The notes: generated by a model from the letters alone, not told the origin. Counted from the stretch's first letter, positions 1-7,137 are shown. The stretch is DNA of 14,347 nt from an uncultured Bacteroidales bacterium (GCA_905235775.1 CAJOMY010000029.1:1-14347), one strand, 5' to 3'. Numbers and translations: made by a program.

Positions 1-422
1 CCGCTCAACTGAAACTGGATGAATACCATGCCGGCCTGCTGCCCGCAGACAAAGTGCGGTGCGTGGAAGCCCTGCTGGGCGAGGGGACGCTCGCTTTCGT
101 CGGAGACGGCATCAACGACGCCCCGGTGCTGGCCCGCGCCGACCTGGGCATCGCGATGGGCGCCCTTGGGTCCGACGCCGCCATCGAGGCGGCCGACGTG
201 GTCCTGATGGACGACAAGCCCTCCAAGGTGGCGACCGCCGTGCACATAGCCCGCCGGACGCTGCGCATTGCCGGCGAAAACCTCTGGTTCGCCATCGGGG
301 TCAAGATTCTCGTCCTGCTGCTGGCCGCCTTTGGCGTCGCCACGATGTGGATGGCCGTCTTCGCCGACGTCGGCGTGACCGTCCTCGCGGTGCTCAACGC
401 CATGCGTGCGCTGCGGTCGTAG
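1..422 (+). CDS. Heavy-metal (P1B-type, Zn/Cd-like) P-type ATPase, C-terminal part
   Basis: The 5' end lies outside the window; the reading frame is open from base 3, giving about 139 visible residues. P1B ATPases export metal ions across the cytoplasmic membrane using ATP. Visible are the end of the phosphorylation domain (LLPADKV, then the hinge motif VGDGINDAP, then LGIAMG and AADVVLM) and the last two membrane helices. The final helix has FADVGVTVLAVLNA, whose Asp sits where ZntA/CadA-type pumps place their metal-binding Asp, so Zn2+/Cd2+/Pb2+ is more likely than Cu+. The CPC-type helix and N-terminal metal-binding domains are not in view, so specificity is inferred. It ends in RALRS and TAG, converging on the Hdr-like operon with a 56-nt gap. 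Family assignment is firm; the substrate is tentative. Confidence 0.93.
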   Translation, partial: AQLKLDEYHAGLLPADKVRCVEALLGEGTLAFVGDGINDAPVLARADLGIAMGALGSDAAIEAADVVLMDDKPSKVATAVHIARRTLRIAGENLWFAIGVKILVLLLAAFGVATMWMAVFADVGVTVLAVLNAMRALRS

Positions 423-423
423 A

Positions 424-440
424 TTCCCCGGCCCGGGGGA
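424..440 (+). terminator. Possible GC-rich hairpin between convergent genes
   Basis: Just after the ATPase stop, TTCCCC (424-429) can pair with GGGGGA (435-440) around a GGCCC loop. A second small inverted repeat, TGCC/GGCA, lies at 445-456. No T-run follows on the plus strand, so this is not a classic intrinsic terminator. It could still serve the convergent transcription units. Weak call. Confidence 0.25.
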
Positions 441-478
441 TGGATGCCGCCCGGCACAGAACAATAAAAGCAGAAAAA

Positions 479-2296
479 TCAGCTCCGCTCATCCAGCACT
501 TCGGCGATGTCGCGCACGGGCCTGTCGGCTTCGCGGACGAAGGTGGCGAGACACAGCGGGCAGCCGGTCACGATCTGGTCCGGCGCGGCGGCCGTCAGCT
601 TGTCCAGGGCGTTGCGGACCATCGGGACGCGTTGCCCGAAACTGAGTGTCAGGCTGCCCAGACTGCCCCCGCAGCAGATGCTCTCGGCATGGTGCCTGTC
701 GGCCTCGACCAGCTCGCCGGCGGCGGCGAGGGCCTGCCTGGGCTGCTCGTAGATGCCGCAGCCCCGGCCCAGTTCGCAGGGGTCATGCCAGACCAGCCGG
801 AGCCCTTCCTCGTGCCGCACCTGCAGCTTCCCGGCGGCGATCAGCTCCTGGAAGAATACGCTGTGGTGTACCACGCGAACGCCTTCGAGGGCATATTCAT
901 CCCGGAACACCCGGTAGCAGATCGGACAGGAGAGCAGCAGGGTGTCGCAGCCGCTCGCGCGGATGATCTCGCGGTTCTTGGCAATCAGTTCGCGCGCCTG
1001 CTCCGTGCGCCCCGCCATCATCAGCGGCCGGCCGCAGCAGAGACCCTCGTCGGGGTCCATCAGCTGCCAGCGCACGTCGGCCTTGTCCAGCAGGGAAGTG
1101 GTGGCGCGGCGGATCGACGGCGTCAACCGCGTCATGCAGCCCTGGAAGTAGAGTACTTTGCCGGGCCCGCCGCCCGAAGCGGCAGCCGATACCAGCGCGG
1201 CGGTATCCAGTCCGGCGAAGGCGGGGGAGAGGGCGTACTTGCGCCGTTCGCGCTGCGCCAGGCGCAGCTCCGGCCCCTGCACCCCCACCTGGCAGACAGC
1301 CGAGCATTTCCCGCAGAGCAGGCATTTGTCGGAGATCTCCGCGATGCGCCGCTCGTCGCCGCGCCGGAGCTGCCGGTTCAGGTACACGGTCGCGTCCTTG
1401 CAGTTGACTTTCTGGACGCTCATCGGACAGGCGTCGATGCACACGCCGCAGCCCGGGCAGGAATACACCTCCAGCGAGGCGAAGCCCTTGCGGGGGTGCC
1501 GGATCTTGATGCCGGCGTTGCGCATCGGAATCAGCAGCATCTCGGCCGGGATGTGCATGTAGCGGGTGAAGGGCAGCACGCACATGAAGACCATCAGGGC
1601 AATCGAATAGGCCCACCAAGTCGGCAGGGCGTTGAGGTCGTTGCCCAGGAACTGACGGAAGATCCAGTTGGCCGGAATCGTGAGGAAGCTGCCGCCGCTG
1701 ATGTGGGCGGTGAAGCTCTCCGCCAGCAGGCGCAGCGGGAAGATGGCCCAGAGCGAATACAGCCCCACCCGGTCCATCAGGCTCAGGCGCGTGGTGCGCC
1801 GCATGCCCACGATGCGCGAGGCGAAGCGCTTGATGACTGCGAGGACGATGCCGCTGAGGATCATCAGCAGGAAGAAGTCCATCAGGAACATCAGCAGCGA
1901 GCCCTGGACGGTGCTCTCCGTCTCGGCGACGAAGTAGTTGAAGAAGATGGGGTAGTAGAACAGGTGGATGCGCTCCGGCACGAAGAGCATGACTTCCAGA
2001 TGCCCCAGCACGATCAGCATGAACCAGCCGAAGGCAATGCTGGAGTGCATGTAGCCCAGGACCTTGTTGCGCTGCCACAATTTTACGTGGATCAGGCAGT
2101 TCAGGAAGATGTCCCGAAGGTTCATCCAGATGTATTTCGGCTTGATCAGCGAGAGCAGGAAGCGTTTCCGGTCGTCCTTGGGCAGCTGGGCGATCACGCG
2201 CACCATCGCCACGAGGCAGTAGCCCAGCACGAAGAACATCCCGATCAGGAAGGGGATCACGAAAGGATCGAAACCGCTGGCGAAACGCTCTCTCAT
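479..2296 (-). CDS. Membrane-bound HdrDE/DsrMK-like iron-sulfur oxidoreductase (fusion)
   Basis: Predicted 605 aa from the ATG at 2296, which overlaps the upstream stop as ATGA and is preceded by GGGGAGG; the open frame extends 29 codons further but only over the upstream gene. The first ~250 residues hold about five hydrophobic helices (roughly 11-35, 80-105, 128-155, 175-195, 225-245) resembling NarI/DsrM/HdrE heme-b subunits, with H84, H99 and H248 as possible heme ligands. Two 4Fe-4S motifs follow (C280/C283/C286/C290 and C325/C328/C331/C335), then two complete CCG domains (C387, C420-C421-G, C457, C460; and C507, C541-C542-G, C579, C582), as in HdrD, GlpC and DsrK. It therefore looks like the quinone-facing end of the complex encoded by this operon, fusing two normally separate subunits. 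Substrate and electron direction are unknown. Confidence 0.9.
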   Translation of the reverse strand: MRERFASGFDPFVIPFLIGMFFVLGYCLVAMVRVIAQLPKDDRKRFLLSLIKPKYIWMNLRDIFLNCLIHVKLWQRNKVLGYMHSSIAFGWFMLIVLGHLEVMLFVPERIHLFYYPIFFNYFVAETESTVQGSLLMFLMDFFLLMILSGIVLAVIKRFASRIVGMRRTTRLSLMDRVGLYSLWAIFPLRLLAESFTAHISGGSFLTIPANWIFRQFLGNDLNALPTWWAYSIALMVFMCVLPFTRYMHIPAEMLLIPMRNAGIKIRHPRKGFASLEVYSCPGCGVCIDACPMSVQKVNCKDATVYLNRQLRRGDERRIAEISDKCLLCGKCSAVCQVGVQGPELRLAQRERRKYALSPAFAGLDTAALVSAAASGGGPGKVLYFQGCMTRLTPSIRRATTSLLDKADVRWQLMDPDEGLCCGRPLMMAGRTEQARELIAKNREIIRASGCDTLLLSCPICYRVFRDEYALEGVRVVHHSVFFQELIAAGKLQVRHEEGLRLVWHDPCELGRGCGIYEQPRQALAAAGELVEADRHHAESICCGGSLGSLTLSFGQRVPMVRNALDKLTAAAPDQIVTGCPLCLATFVREADRPVRDIAEVLDERS

Positions 2297-2631
2297 CGCA
2301 CGACCTCCCCGTTTTTGTCCAGGCGGCAGAGCGTCAGGATGAGCTGCCGCGTATTGATCCCGCGCGGGCAGACCATCGAACATTTGCCGCAGAGCATGCA
2401 GGCGGACAGCATCCGGTCCACCTCCCCGTCCCGGCCGCGCTGCAGCCCGAGCAGGACCTTCCGGACGCTCATTCCGCTCCAGGGCGAGGCCGTGCAGGTG
2501 GCGCTGCAGCTCCCGCAGCCGATGCAGGTGAGCGCATCAGGCTCCAACTGCACCAGAGCATCATAGCGCCGGCGGTCCACCGTGTCCAGGTTGACCGCCG
2601 AGCTGGGGGAGAGCTGAAAGCCGAAATCCAT
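2293..2631 (-). CDS. Small HdrC-like dicluster 4Fe-4S protein
   Basis: A soluble electron-transfer protein of 112 aa, using the ATG at 2631 that sits four bases after the upstream TAA. An in-frame GTG at 2643 would add MRKK and overlap hdrA by 8 nt. Two CxxCxxCxxxC motifs bind two [4Fe-4S] clusters: C36/C39/C42/C46 and C78/C81/C84/C88, the second followed by PRG. Size and spacing match HdrC and the ferredoxin-like part of GlpC/QmoC. It overlaps the membrane subunit gene by ATGA, so translational coupling is likely, and its position suggests it carries electrons between the flavoprotein and the membrane subunit. It is one of two HdrC-like proteins in the operon; this one has no C-terminal extension. 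Confidence 0.88.
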   Translation of the reverse strand: MDFGFQLSPSSAVNLDTVDRRRYDALVQLEPDALTCIGCGSCSATCTASPWSGMSVRKVLLGLQRGRDGEVDRMLSACMLCGKCSMVCPRGINTRQLILTLCRLDKNGEVVR

Positions 2632-2635
2632 CTTC

Positions 2636-3658
2636 TTACGCACGTTTACTCAGATACAGGTGGATGGCCAGGGCGGCGCTGCGGGCCTCCGCGAGCGTTT
2701 CCGGCACGGTCTTGGCCCCGGTGCAGGCCCCGGCGAAGAATACGCCCGGCCGGGAAGATTCCGTGATGGCGTCGAGGTTGTTGCGGCTCTCCAGAAAACC
2801 GTCTTCATCCCTGGCGACTCCGATCTGCTGTGCATAGTGCCTTGCGTCCGGGTTGCATACGATCCCCGCCATCAGCACGAGCAGGTCCAGGGTGACCTTG
2901 ACCGGCCGGCCGCTCAAGGTGTCCTCCGCTTTCACGACCACGCGGCCGTCGATGGCTTCGCCCACCTCGGACACGCGTCCGCGGATGAAATGGATGCCGT
3001 AGTCGCGCTGGGCGCGGATATAGAAGTCTTCGTATTTCTTCCCGAAGAGGCGGAGATCCATGTAGAAGCAGTACACTTCCGCGTCAGGGAATTCCTCCTT
3101 GATCTCGATGGCTTGCTTGATGGCGGTGATGCAGCAGACCTTGGAGCACTGGGCGTTGCCGGCCTTGAGGTCGCGCGAGCCGACGCAGTGCACGAATCCG
3201 ACGGCCTTCGGGTGGTCGATCCGGCTGTCCTGCCGGGTATTGAACCACTGCTCGAGGTCGCGGTTGGTGATCACGCGGTTATAGATGCCGTAGCCGTATT
3301 CTTCCTTTCTGGAGGCGTCGAAGAGGTGGAAACCCGTGGCGAAGAGCACGGCCTGGCAGAGCAGCGTGGTGCCGTCGCCGAGGACGATATTGTATTCGTC
3401 CTTGAGTCGGTTGATGGCGGAAATCTCCGTGTTCAGCAGGGTCTTGATGCCTTCAGCCCGGGCCCGCAGGGGCTCCAGGACTTCCGCGGCGGGAGTCATG
3501 TCCGGGAAAAGCCGGTTCCATTCGGCCACATGGCCGCCCACGACGGGGGCTTTCTCAATCAGGACGGGCTTGTAGCCCAGCGCCGCGAGCTGGTGCGCGG
3601 CTTCCAGTCCGGCGATGCCGGCGCCGATGACGGCGATGACAGGTTGGCGGTTGGTCAT
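2636..3658 (-). CDS. Short HdrA-like FAD/iron-sulfur protein
   Basis: A 340-aa flavoprotein of the HdrA (thioredoxin-reductase-fold) family. Seen in the sequence: the FAD dinucleotide motif GAGIAG near residue 12 followed by IEK, a second nucleotide-binding-type segment ending LFATGFHLF, the HdrA signature FVHCVGSRD with C158 then C171/C175/C176 (C-x12-C-x3-CC, which in HdrA holds a [4Fe-4S] cluster), and the end motif GVFFAGACTGAKTVPETLAEA that closes the FAD domain. Full HdrA proteins are about 650 aa with extra ferredoxin domains; both the N-terminal insert and the C-terminal 2x[4Fe-4S] domain are absent here, so this is closer in size to QmoA. It starts 3 nt after hdrB-like. Flavin-based bifurcation is possible but not shown; it may simply relay electrons. 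Confidence 0.9.
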   Translation of the reverse strand: MTNRQPVIAVIGAGIAGLEAAHQLAALGYKPVLIEKAPVVGGHVAEWNRLFPDMTPAAEVLEPLRARAEGIKTLLNTEISAINRLKDEYNIVLGDGTTLLCQAVLFATGFHLFDASRKEEYGYGIYNRVITNRDLEQWFNTRQDSRIDHPKAVGFVHCVGSRDLKAGNAQCSKVCCITAIKQAIEIKEEFPDAEVYCFYMDLRLFGKKYEDFYIRAQRDYGIHFIRGRVSEVGEAIDGRVVVKAEDTLSGRPVKVTLDLLVLMAGIVCNPDARHYAQQIGVARDEDGFLESRNNLDAITESSRPGVFFAGACTGAKTVPETLAEARSAALAIHLYLSKRA

Positions 3659-3661
3659 AGG

Positions 3662-4732
3662 CTAGCAGCATTTGAGGACCGTCGGCAGTCCCGGTTTCAG
3701 GATATCTTTTTCGTTGAGTCCCAAGTATTTCCTGGACGGATCATAGCCGATTCCGATTTTGTCAAGCAGGGGCTCCGGCCCCACCTGGTGCACTTGCAGG
3801 CCCAGGTCCCAGGGATCGTAGCCGAGTACCAATCCGGCCAGTTCCTCGTAGGTCAGGACCGGGATGCCGTGGCCGTTCTGCCCGTAGGTCTTGCCCGTCT
3901 GCTCGGCGATGACGTATTGCCAGCGGTCGAGAAAATAGGGACAGCCGGGGCAGTTGGTGATGATCATGTCCGGGCGGAAGGGCTCCATGGATTCGAATTT
4001 CTTGTGGGTGTTCGAGACGCTGTAGCCGCGGTTGGCCTTGACGAGATATTGCCGGAAACCGAAACCGCAGCAGTGGCGGCGCTCGGGGTAGTCGATGACC
4101 TGACCGCCCCAGGATTCGACCATTCCGCTCAGGACGCAGGGATATTCGGCACCGCCGACACCTTTGTGCGGAAACATCTTGGAATAATGGCATCCGATGT
4201 GCTCCACGACGCGGACAGGTTCGCCCGTGGCGCGCGAAACGAGGCGGTAGCGGGCACGCTCGGCAATTTCTCCGCGAAGCATGTAGATGATGTCGCTGGC
4301 ATGGGCGATGTATTCCGGTTTGTTGAATTCGCGGCGGCAGGCCTTCCAGAGATGTTCGCGGATCCGGGCTTCCAGCTCCGGAAATTCGCGCCAGGTTTCC
4401 AGAATCTCGGTATAATTCCCGAACGAGGTGATGCAGCTGGTGACCAGGTTTTTGTAGCCGGCTTCCGTCATGAGTGCGAACTGGCGGGCGACGATGGTCA
4501 TGGCTGTCTCCTGGGGGATGGTGTCGCTGTGGTAGGCAATGCCTCCGCAGGTGGTATGGTGCGGCGTCTCAAAGAGGTCCTTCCCGAGCAGGTCGCGGAC
4601 AATCTTGACGAAATGTGTCTCGGAAGCCGGGAAAAAACTCTGACGGATGCAACTCCGGACATAGAACCAGTGGTCGTCCGGAATCTCTTTCTGGTAGTCG
4701 GACCAGATCTTCTGTTTGCCCTGATAGATCAT
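3662..4732 (-). CDS. HdrB-like CCG-domain protein with a degenerate first motif
   Basis: Predicted 356 aa from the ATG at 4732, which overlaps the upstream TGA as TGATG; a GTG one codon earlier is also possible. HdrB proteins carry two CCG domains that bind noncubane [4Fe-4S] clusters and form the disulfide-reducing site. The second domain is complete here (C181, C221-C222-G, C261, C264 as CPGC). The first is eroded: C28, then TCG instead of CCG at 61-63, then CITS instead of CxxC at 100-103. About 60 residues after the last motif extend beyond the usual ~300 aa HdrB, and the chain ends KCC. This argues against a true CoM-S-S-CoB reductase and for a different substrate or a pure electron-transfer role. 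It sits between the HdrC-like and HdrA-like genes, the order expected for an HdrABC-type complex. Confidence 0.87.
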   Translation of the reverse strand: MIYQGKQKIWSDYQKEIPDDHWFYVRSCIRQSFFPASETHFVKIVRDLLGKDLFETPHHTTCGGIAYHSDTIPQETAMTIVARQFALMTEAGYKNLVTSCITSFGNYTEILETWREFPELEARIREHLWKACRREFNKPEYIAHASDIIYMLRGEIAERARYRLVSRATGEPVRVVEHIGCHYSKMFPHKGVGGAEYPCVLSGMVESWGGQVIDYPERRHCCGFGFRQYLVKANRGYSVSNTHKKFESMEPFRPDMIITNCPGCPYFLDRWQYVIAEQTGKTYGQNGHGIPVLTYEELAGLVLGYDPWDLGLQVHQVGPEPLLDKIGIGYDPSRKYLGLNEKDILKPGLPTVLKCC

Positions 4733-5430
4733 CACTCGTTGTTGAAGTGCCCCGGAGAGCAGTGGTTGAAAGTATATTCCATGTATTCGCCGGGTGTCAT
4801 CCCCATCTCTTCCGCCTTGGCGAGGGAGTATTTCTCGACGAGTCCGATGCGCTCCGTACCCCCGGTCTCATCATAGATGGCCTTGAGTTCGTCGAGGTCT
4901 TCCTGCGGAATTTTCCTGAGGGCGCCGGGCCCTTCCTTCCCGAAGTTGGCTCCGAGCCGGGCATAGACGTCCTCCTTGTGGTTCAGCACCCACTCGAAAA
5001 CGGGTCCGGACTCCGGATGCTCCGCGAAGGAGAAAGTCGCCGGATGGACGCAGTATCCGAGGTTCAGGACATTGTCGTTCAGCGCCTTGGTGAGCGGGTA
5101 GAGTTGTCTTCCTTTCTCGGAGCAGGTGAAATAGCCGAGCCGTGCGGACAAATTGCGCAGGGCCATGATGACCAGACCCGCTCCGTTGCCGCGCGGACAG
5201 CGGGTCACGCAGGACATGCATTCGCCGCAATACCAGATCGTGTCACTCTTCAGGAGCGCTTCAATCCCGGCCTCGTCCTTGCGCTGGACCGTATCCAGAA
5301 TTTTGCGGGGGTCATATTTGTAGAACTCCGCAGCTGGACAGATGGCCGTGCACGTCCCGCAGTTGATGCAGGTTTTGAGCCCTTCTTTGAAGCGGTAGTC
5401 TCCGGAGAGTTCGTCATAAAACTTGCCCAT
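4732..5430 (-). CDS. HdrC-like dicluster 4Fe-4S protein, first gene of the operon
   Basis: A 232-aa soluble iron-sulfur protein. Two cluster motifs occupy the N-terminal half: C21/C24/C27/C31 (CINCGTCTAICP) and C68/C71/C74/C78 (CGECMSCVTRCPRG). About 150 residues follow that have no motif I recognise, including KLxLYPLTK-like and acidic stretches, so the protein is longer than minimal HdrC. In Hdr complexes HdrC passes electrons between the FAD subunit and HdrB, and its overlap with the hdrB-like gene (TGATG) supports partnership. The ATG at 5430 has no Shine-Dalgarno sequence and sits only 5 nt after a TATCTTTG box, so the message is probably leaderless. It is divergent from the alarmone synthetase gene. 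Confidence 0.88.
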   Translation of the reverse strand: MGKFYDELSGDYRFKEGLKTCINCGTCTAICPAAEFYKYDPRKILDTVQRKDEAGIEALLKSDTIWYCGECMSCVTRCPRGNGAGLVIMALRNLSARLGYFTCSEKGRQLYPLTKALNDNVLNLGYCVHPATFSFAEHPESGPVFEWVLNHKEDVYARLGANFGKEGPGALRKIPQEDLDELKAIYDETGGTERIGLVEKYSLAKAEEMGMTPGEYMEYTFNHCSPGHFNNE

Positions 5431-5431
5431 A

Positions 5432-5463
5432 TTTGCAAAGATACGAAAAAAAACATAATTTTG
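5432..5463 (+). promoter_or_regulatory. Promoter of the alarmone/partner-switch operon (TTTG-N20-TAATTTTG)
   Basis: TTTG at 5432-5435 and TAATTTTG at 5456-5463 are separated by exactly 20 nt, an exact fit to the Bacteroidetes primary-sigma consensus TTTG-N19-21-TAnnTTTG. Predicted start is near 5468-5470, leaving a leader of about 24 nt with no Shine-Dalgarno sequence before the ATG at 5494. The -33 box lies next to and on the opposite strand of the -7 box of the divergent Hdr-like operon, so polymerase binding at the two promoters should compete. Confidence 0.72.
5436..5443 (-). promoter_or_regulatory. -7 box of the Hdr-like operon promoter (TATCTTTG)
   Basis: Read on the minus strand, TATCTTTG matches the Bacteroidetes -7 consensus TAnnTTTG exactly and ends 5 nt before the ATG of the HdrC-like gene. 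A -33 partner at 19-21 nt spacing is poor (TTAC at 19 nt). Transcription would begin at or within a few bases of the start codon. Confidence 0.65.
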
Positions 5464-5493
5464 TAAGATTAAAACTTATCCGAATAGTAGCCG

Positions 5494-6555
5494 ATGGACA
5501 GACATTTGGACCCGCATTGCGAAGTCATCCTGGAAGAATATCGCGCGAATCTGCCGCGCTTCCGGGAGCTTGCCAAGGTTATCTATGACGATCTGCGAAG
5601 CACGTTTGAAAAGGCCGGCCTGCTGGTCGCCGCCATAGAGTATCGTGTCAAGACCGAGGAGTCCCTGGCCGGAAAGCTGGAGCTCAAGGGCGGCAAATAC
5701 CGCTCCCTGGCGGACATTACCGACATCATCGGCCTGCGCGTGATCACGTTTTACGTAGATGACGTGGACAAGGTGGCTTCCGCCGTGGAGCGCCTTTTCA
5801 ACGTGGACTGGGAGAATTCCGTGGACAAGCGCAAGATCCACGAAATCGACAGTTTCGGCTATCTCTCCCTCCATTACATCTGTTCGCTGCCGGATTTCCC
5901 GTACCGCTTCGAGATCCAGATGCGCACCGTGCTGCAGCACGCCTGGGCGAACATGAACCACGACACCGGCTACAAGAGCGGCGTGGAGGTGCCCCGGGAG
6001 TATCTGCGCAGCATGAGCCGCCTGGCCGGCATGCTGGAGCTGGTGGACGAGCAGTTCAGCCAGATTCGCAATGAATTGACCGACTATCGCCGCCGCGTCC
6101 GTGCGCTCGTGGCCTCCGGCAACCTCTCCGACGTCCCGCTGGACGGGGACACTTTCCGGAGTTTCCTGGAGCTGGAGCCTTTCGCTCCGCTGAACCGCCG
6201 GATCGCGTCCGTCAACCAGGCCGAGATCCAGGAAGTCTCGCTGATGCCCTTCCTGGGCGTCTTCAAGGCGCTGGGCTGCCATACGATCGGAGACATTTCC
6301 GAAATGATGAAGACCTGCTCCGAAGGCGCCTACCAGATCGCCTGCTACCAAATCGGCCTGACGGACCTGGACATCATCTCCTCGTCCCTTGCGCCGCAGG
6401 ACATCTGCATCGCGTACCTCCTGAAGAGCGGTGCCGGCCGCGCCGGTATCCGCCACATGTTCGACATCCTGAACGGCCCGTCCGGGAGCAATGACACGAT
6501 GGCCGCCATCCTGGCCGAACAGGCGGCGTCCCTTCCGTTCATGAATCAGAAATAA
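5494..6555 (+). CDS. (p)ppGpp synthetase (RelA/SpoT synthetase domain) with C-terminal extension
   Basis: A 353-aa cytoplasmic protein with a RelA/SpoT nucleotidyl-pyrophosphate transferase domain at about residues 20-200 and no hydrolase, TGS or ACT domain. The catalytic set is intact: R51-x-K53-x3-S57-x3-K61 (ATP binding), D77-IIG-x-R82 (metal), G122-Y123 and H127, then E140-I-Q142-x-R144-T. One consensus position differs: GYLSLH instead of the usual GYRSxH. Small alarmone synthetases are usually 200-250 aa; here about 150 extra residues (205-353), predicted mostly helical, have no motif I recognise and may be regulatory. The next gene, 3 nt downstream, is the matching hydrolase. It could be a stress-induced SAS or, given the pairing, a ToxSAS-type toxin making (p)ppApp or modifying tRNA; sequence alone does not decide. 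Confidence 0.9.
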   Translation: MDRHLDPHCEVILEEYRANLPRFRELAKVIYDDLRSTFEKAGLLVAAIEYRVKTEESLAGKLELKGGKYRSLADITDIIGLRVITFYVDDVDKVASAVERLFNVDWENSVDKRKIHEIDSFGYLSLHYICSLPDFPYRFEIQMRTVLQHAWANMNHDTGYKSGVEVPREYLRSMSRLAGMLELVDEQFSQIRNELTDYRRRVRALVASGNLSDVPLDGDTFRSFLELEPFAPLNRRIASVNQAEIQEVSLMPFLGVFKALGCHTIGDISEMMKTCSEGAYQIACYQIGLTDLDIISSSLAPQDICIAYLLKSGAGRAGIRHMFDILNGPSGSNDTMAAILAEQAASLPFMNQK

Positions 6556-6558
6556 GAT

Positions 6559-7137
6559 ATGGCAAACAAACCCCTGGACACATCCTTGCTGGACCGCGCG
6601 ATCACATTTGCGGTCCGCGCCCATGCCGGGACCGAACGCCGCGGCAAGGGATTCCCGTATATCGTCCATCCGATGGAAGCGATGGAGATCGTCGCCACGA
6701 TTACGCCGGATCAGGAACTCCTGGCCGCCGCCGCCCTGCATGACACCGTGGAGGATACGGACGTGACCGTTGACGAGATCCGGGCCGAATTCGGCGACCG
6801 GATCGCCGACCTGGTGTCCGCCGAAAGCGACGTCTTCGTCGAGGGTGTCAGCGAGGAGGACAGCTGGCATGCGCGCAAACAGGCGGCCATCGACCGCCTC
6901 GCCCGTGCCCCGCGTGACGCCAAGATCGTGGCGATGGGCGACAAACTTTCCAACATGCGCGCCATCGCACGCGACTATGCGGTGCGGGGTGACGCCCTCT
7001 GGAGCATCTTCCATGCCAAGGACCCGAAGGATCATGAATGGCATTATCGCGGCCTGGCGGATTCTCTGCGCGAATTGCAGGACACGTTCGCCTTCCGCGA
7101 ATTTGAACGGCTTATCAACGAAGTATTCACCAACTGA
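6559..7137 (+). CDS. Small alarmone hydrolase (HD domain, MESH1/SAH type)
   Basis: A 192-aa stand-alone HD-domain (p)ppGpp 3'-pyrophosphohydrolase. The Rel/SpoT hydrolase motifs are present in order: AHAG-x-ERRGK (20-30), YIVHP with H37, LHDTVEDT with H61-D62 and E65-D66, and GDKLSNMRAI with D128 and N132, the Mn2+- and substrate-binding residues of the family. Its size matches metazoan MESH1 and bacterial SAH enzymes, and no synthetase domain is attached. With the preceding synthetase it forms a split make-and-break pair; in FaRel-type systems such a hydrolase neutralises a toxic synthetase. The 3-nt gap (TAA GAT ATG) implies shared mRNA and probably coupled translation. Family assignment is firm; an antitoxin role is inference. 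Confidence 0.9.
   Translation: MANKPLDTSLLDRAITFAVRAHAGTERRGKGFPYIVHPMEAMEIVATITPDQELLAAAALHDTVEDTDVTVDEIRAEFGDRIADLVSAESDVFVEGVSEEDSWHARKQAAIDRLARAPRDAKIVAMGDKLSNMRAIARDYAVRGDALWSIFHAKDPKDHEWHYRGLADSLRELQDTFAFREFERLINEVFTN

Noticed and set aside
2297..2383. 29-residue N-terminal extension of the membrane subunit
   Set aside because: It only translates the other frame of the small dicluster gene; the ATG at 2296 has ATGA overlap and a GGGGAGG upstream.
59..2566. Very long plus-strand open frame (835 codons) opposite the iron-sulfur operon
   Set aside because: Its translation is rich in H, Q, D, R and A with no domain, and it is antisense to genes with clear motifs; long antisense frames are common in GC-rich DNA.
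2660..4876. Long plus-strand frame (738 codons) opposite the HdrA/HdrB-like genes
   Set aside because: No recognisable domain, crosses several real genes on the other strand; codon-bias shadow.
5476..7044. Minus-strand frame (522 codons) opposite the alarmone genes
   Set aside because: Antisense to two enzymes with complete catalytic motifs, and its translation has no recognisable domain.
5494..7137. Calling the alarmone pair a proven ToxSAS toxin-antitoxin system
   Set aside because: Both enzymes look active and adjacent, but toxicity and subfamily cannot be read from sequence and the pair sits in a larger operon.
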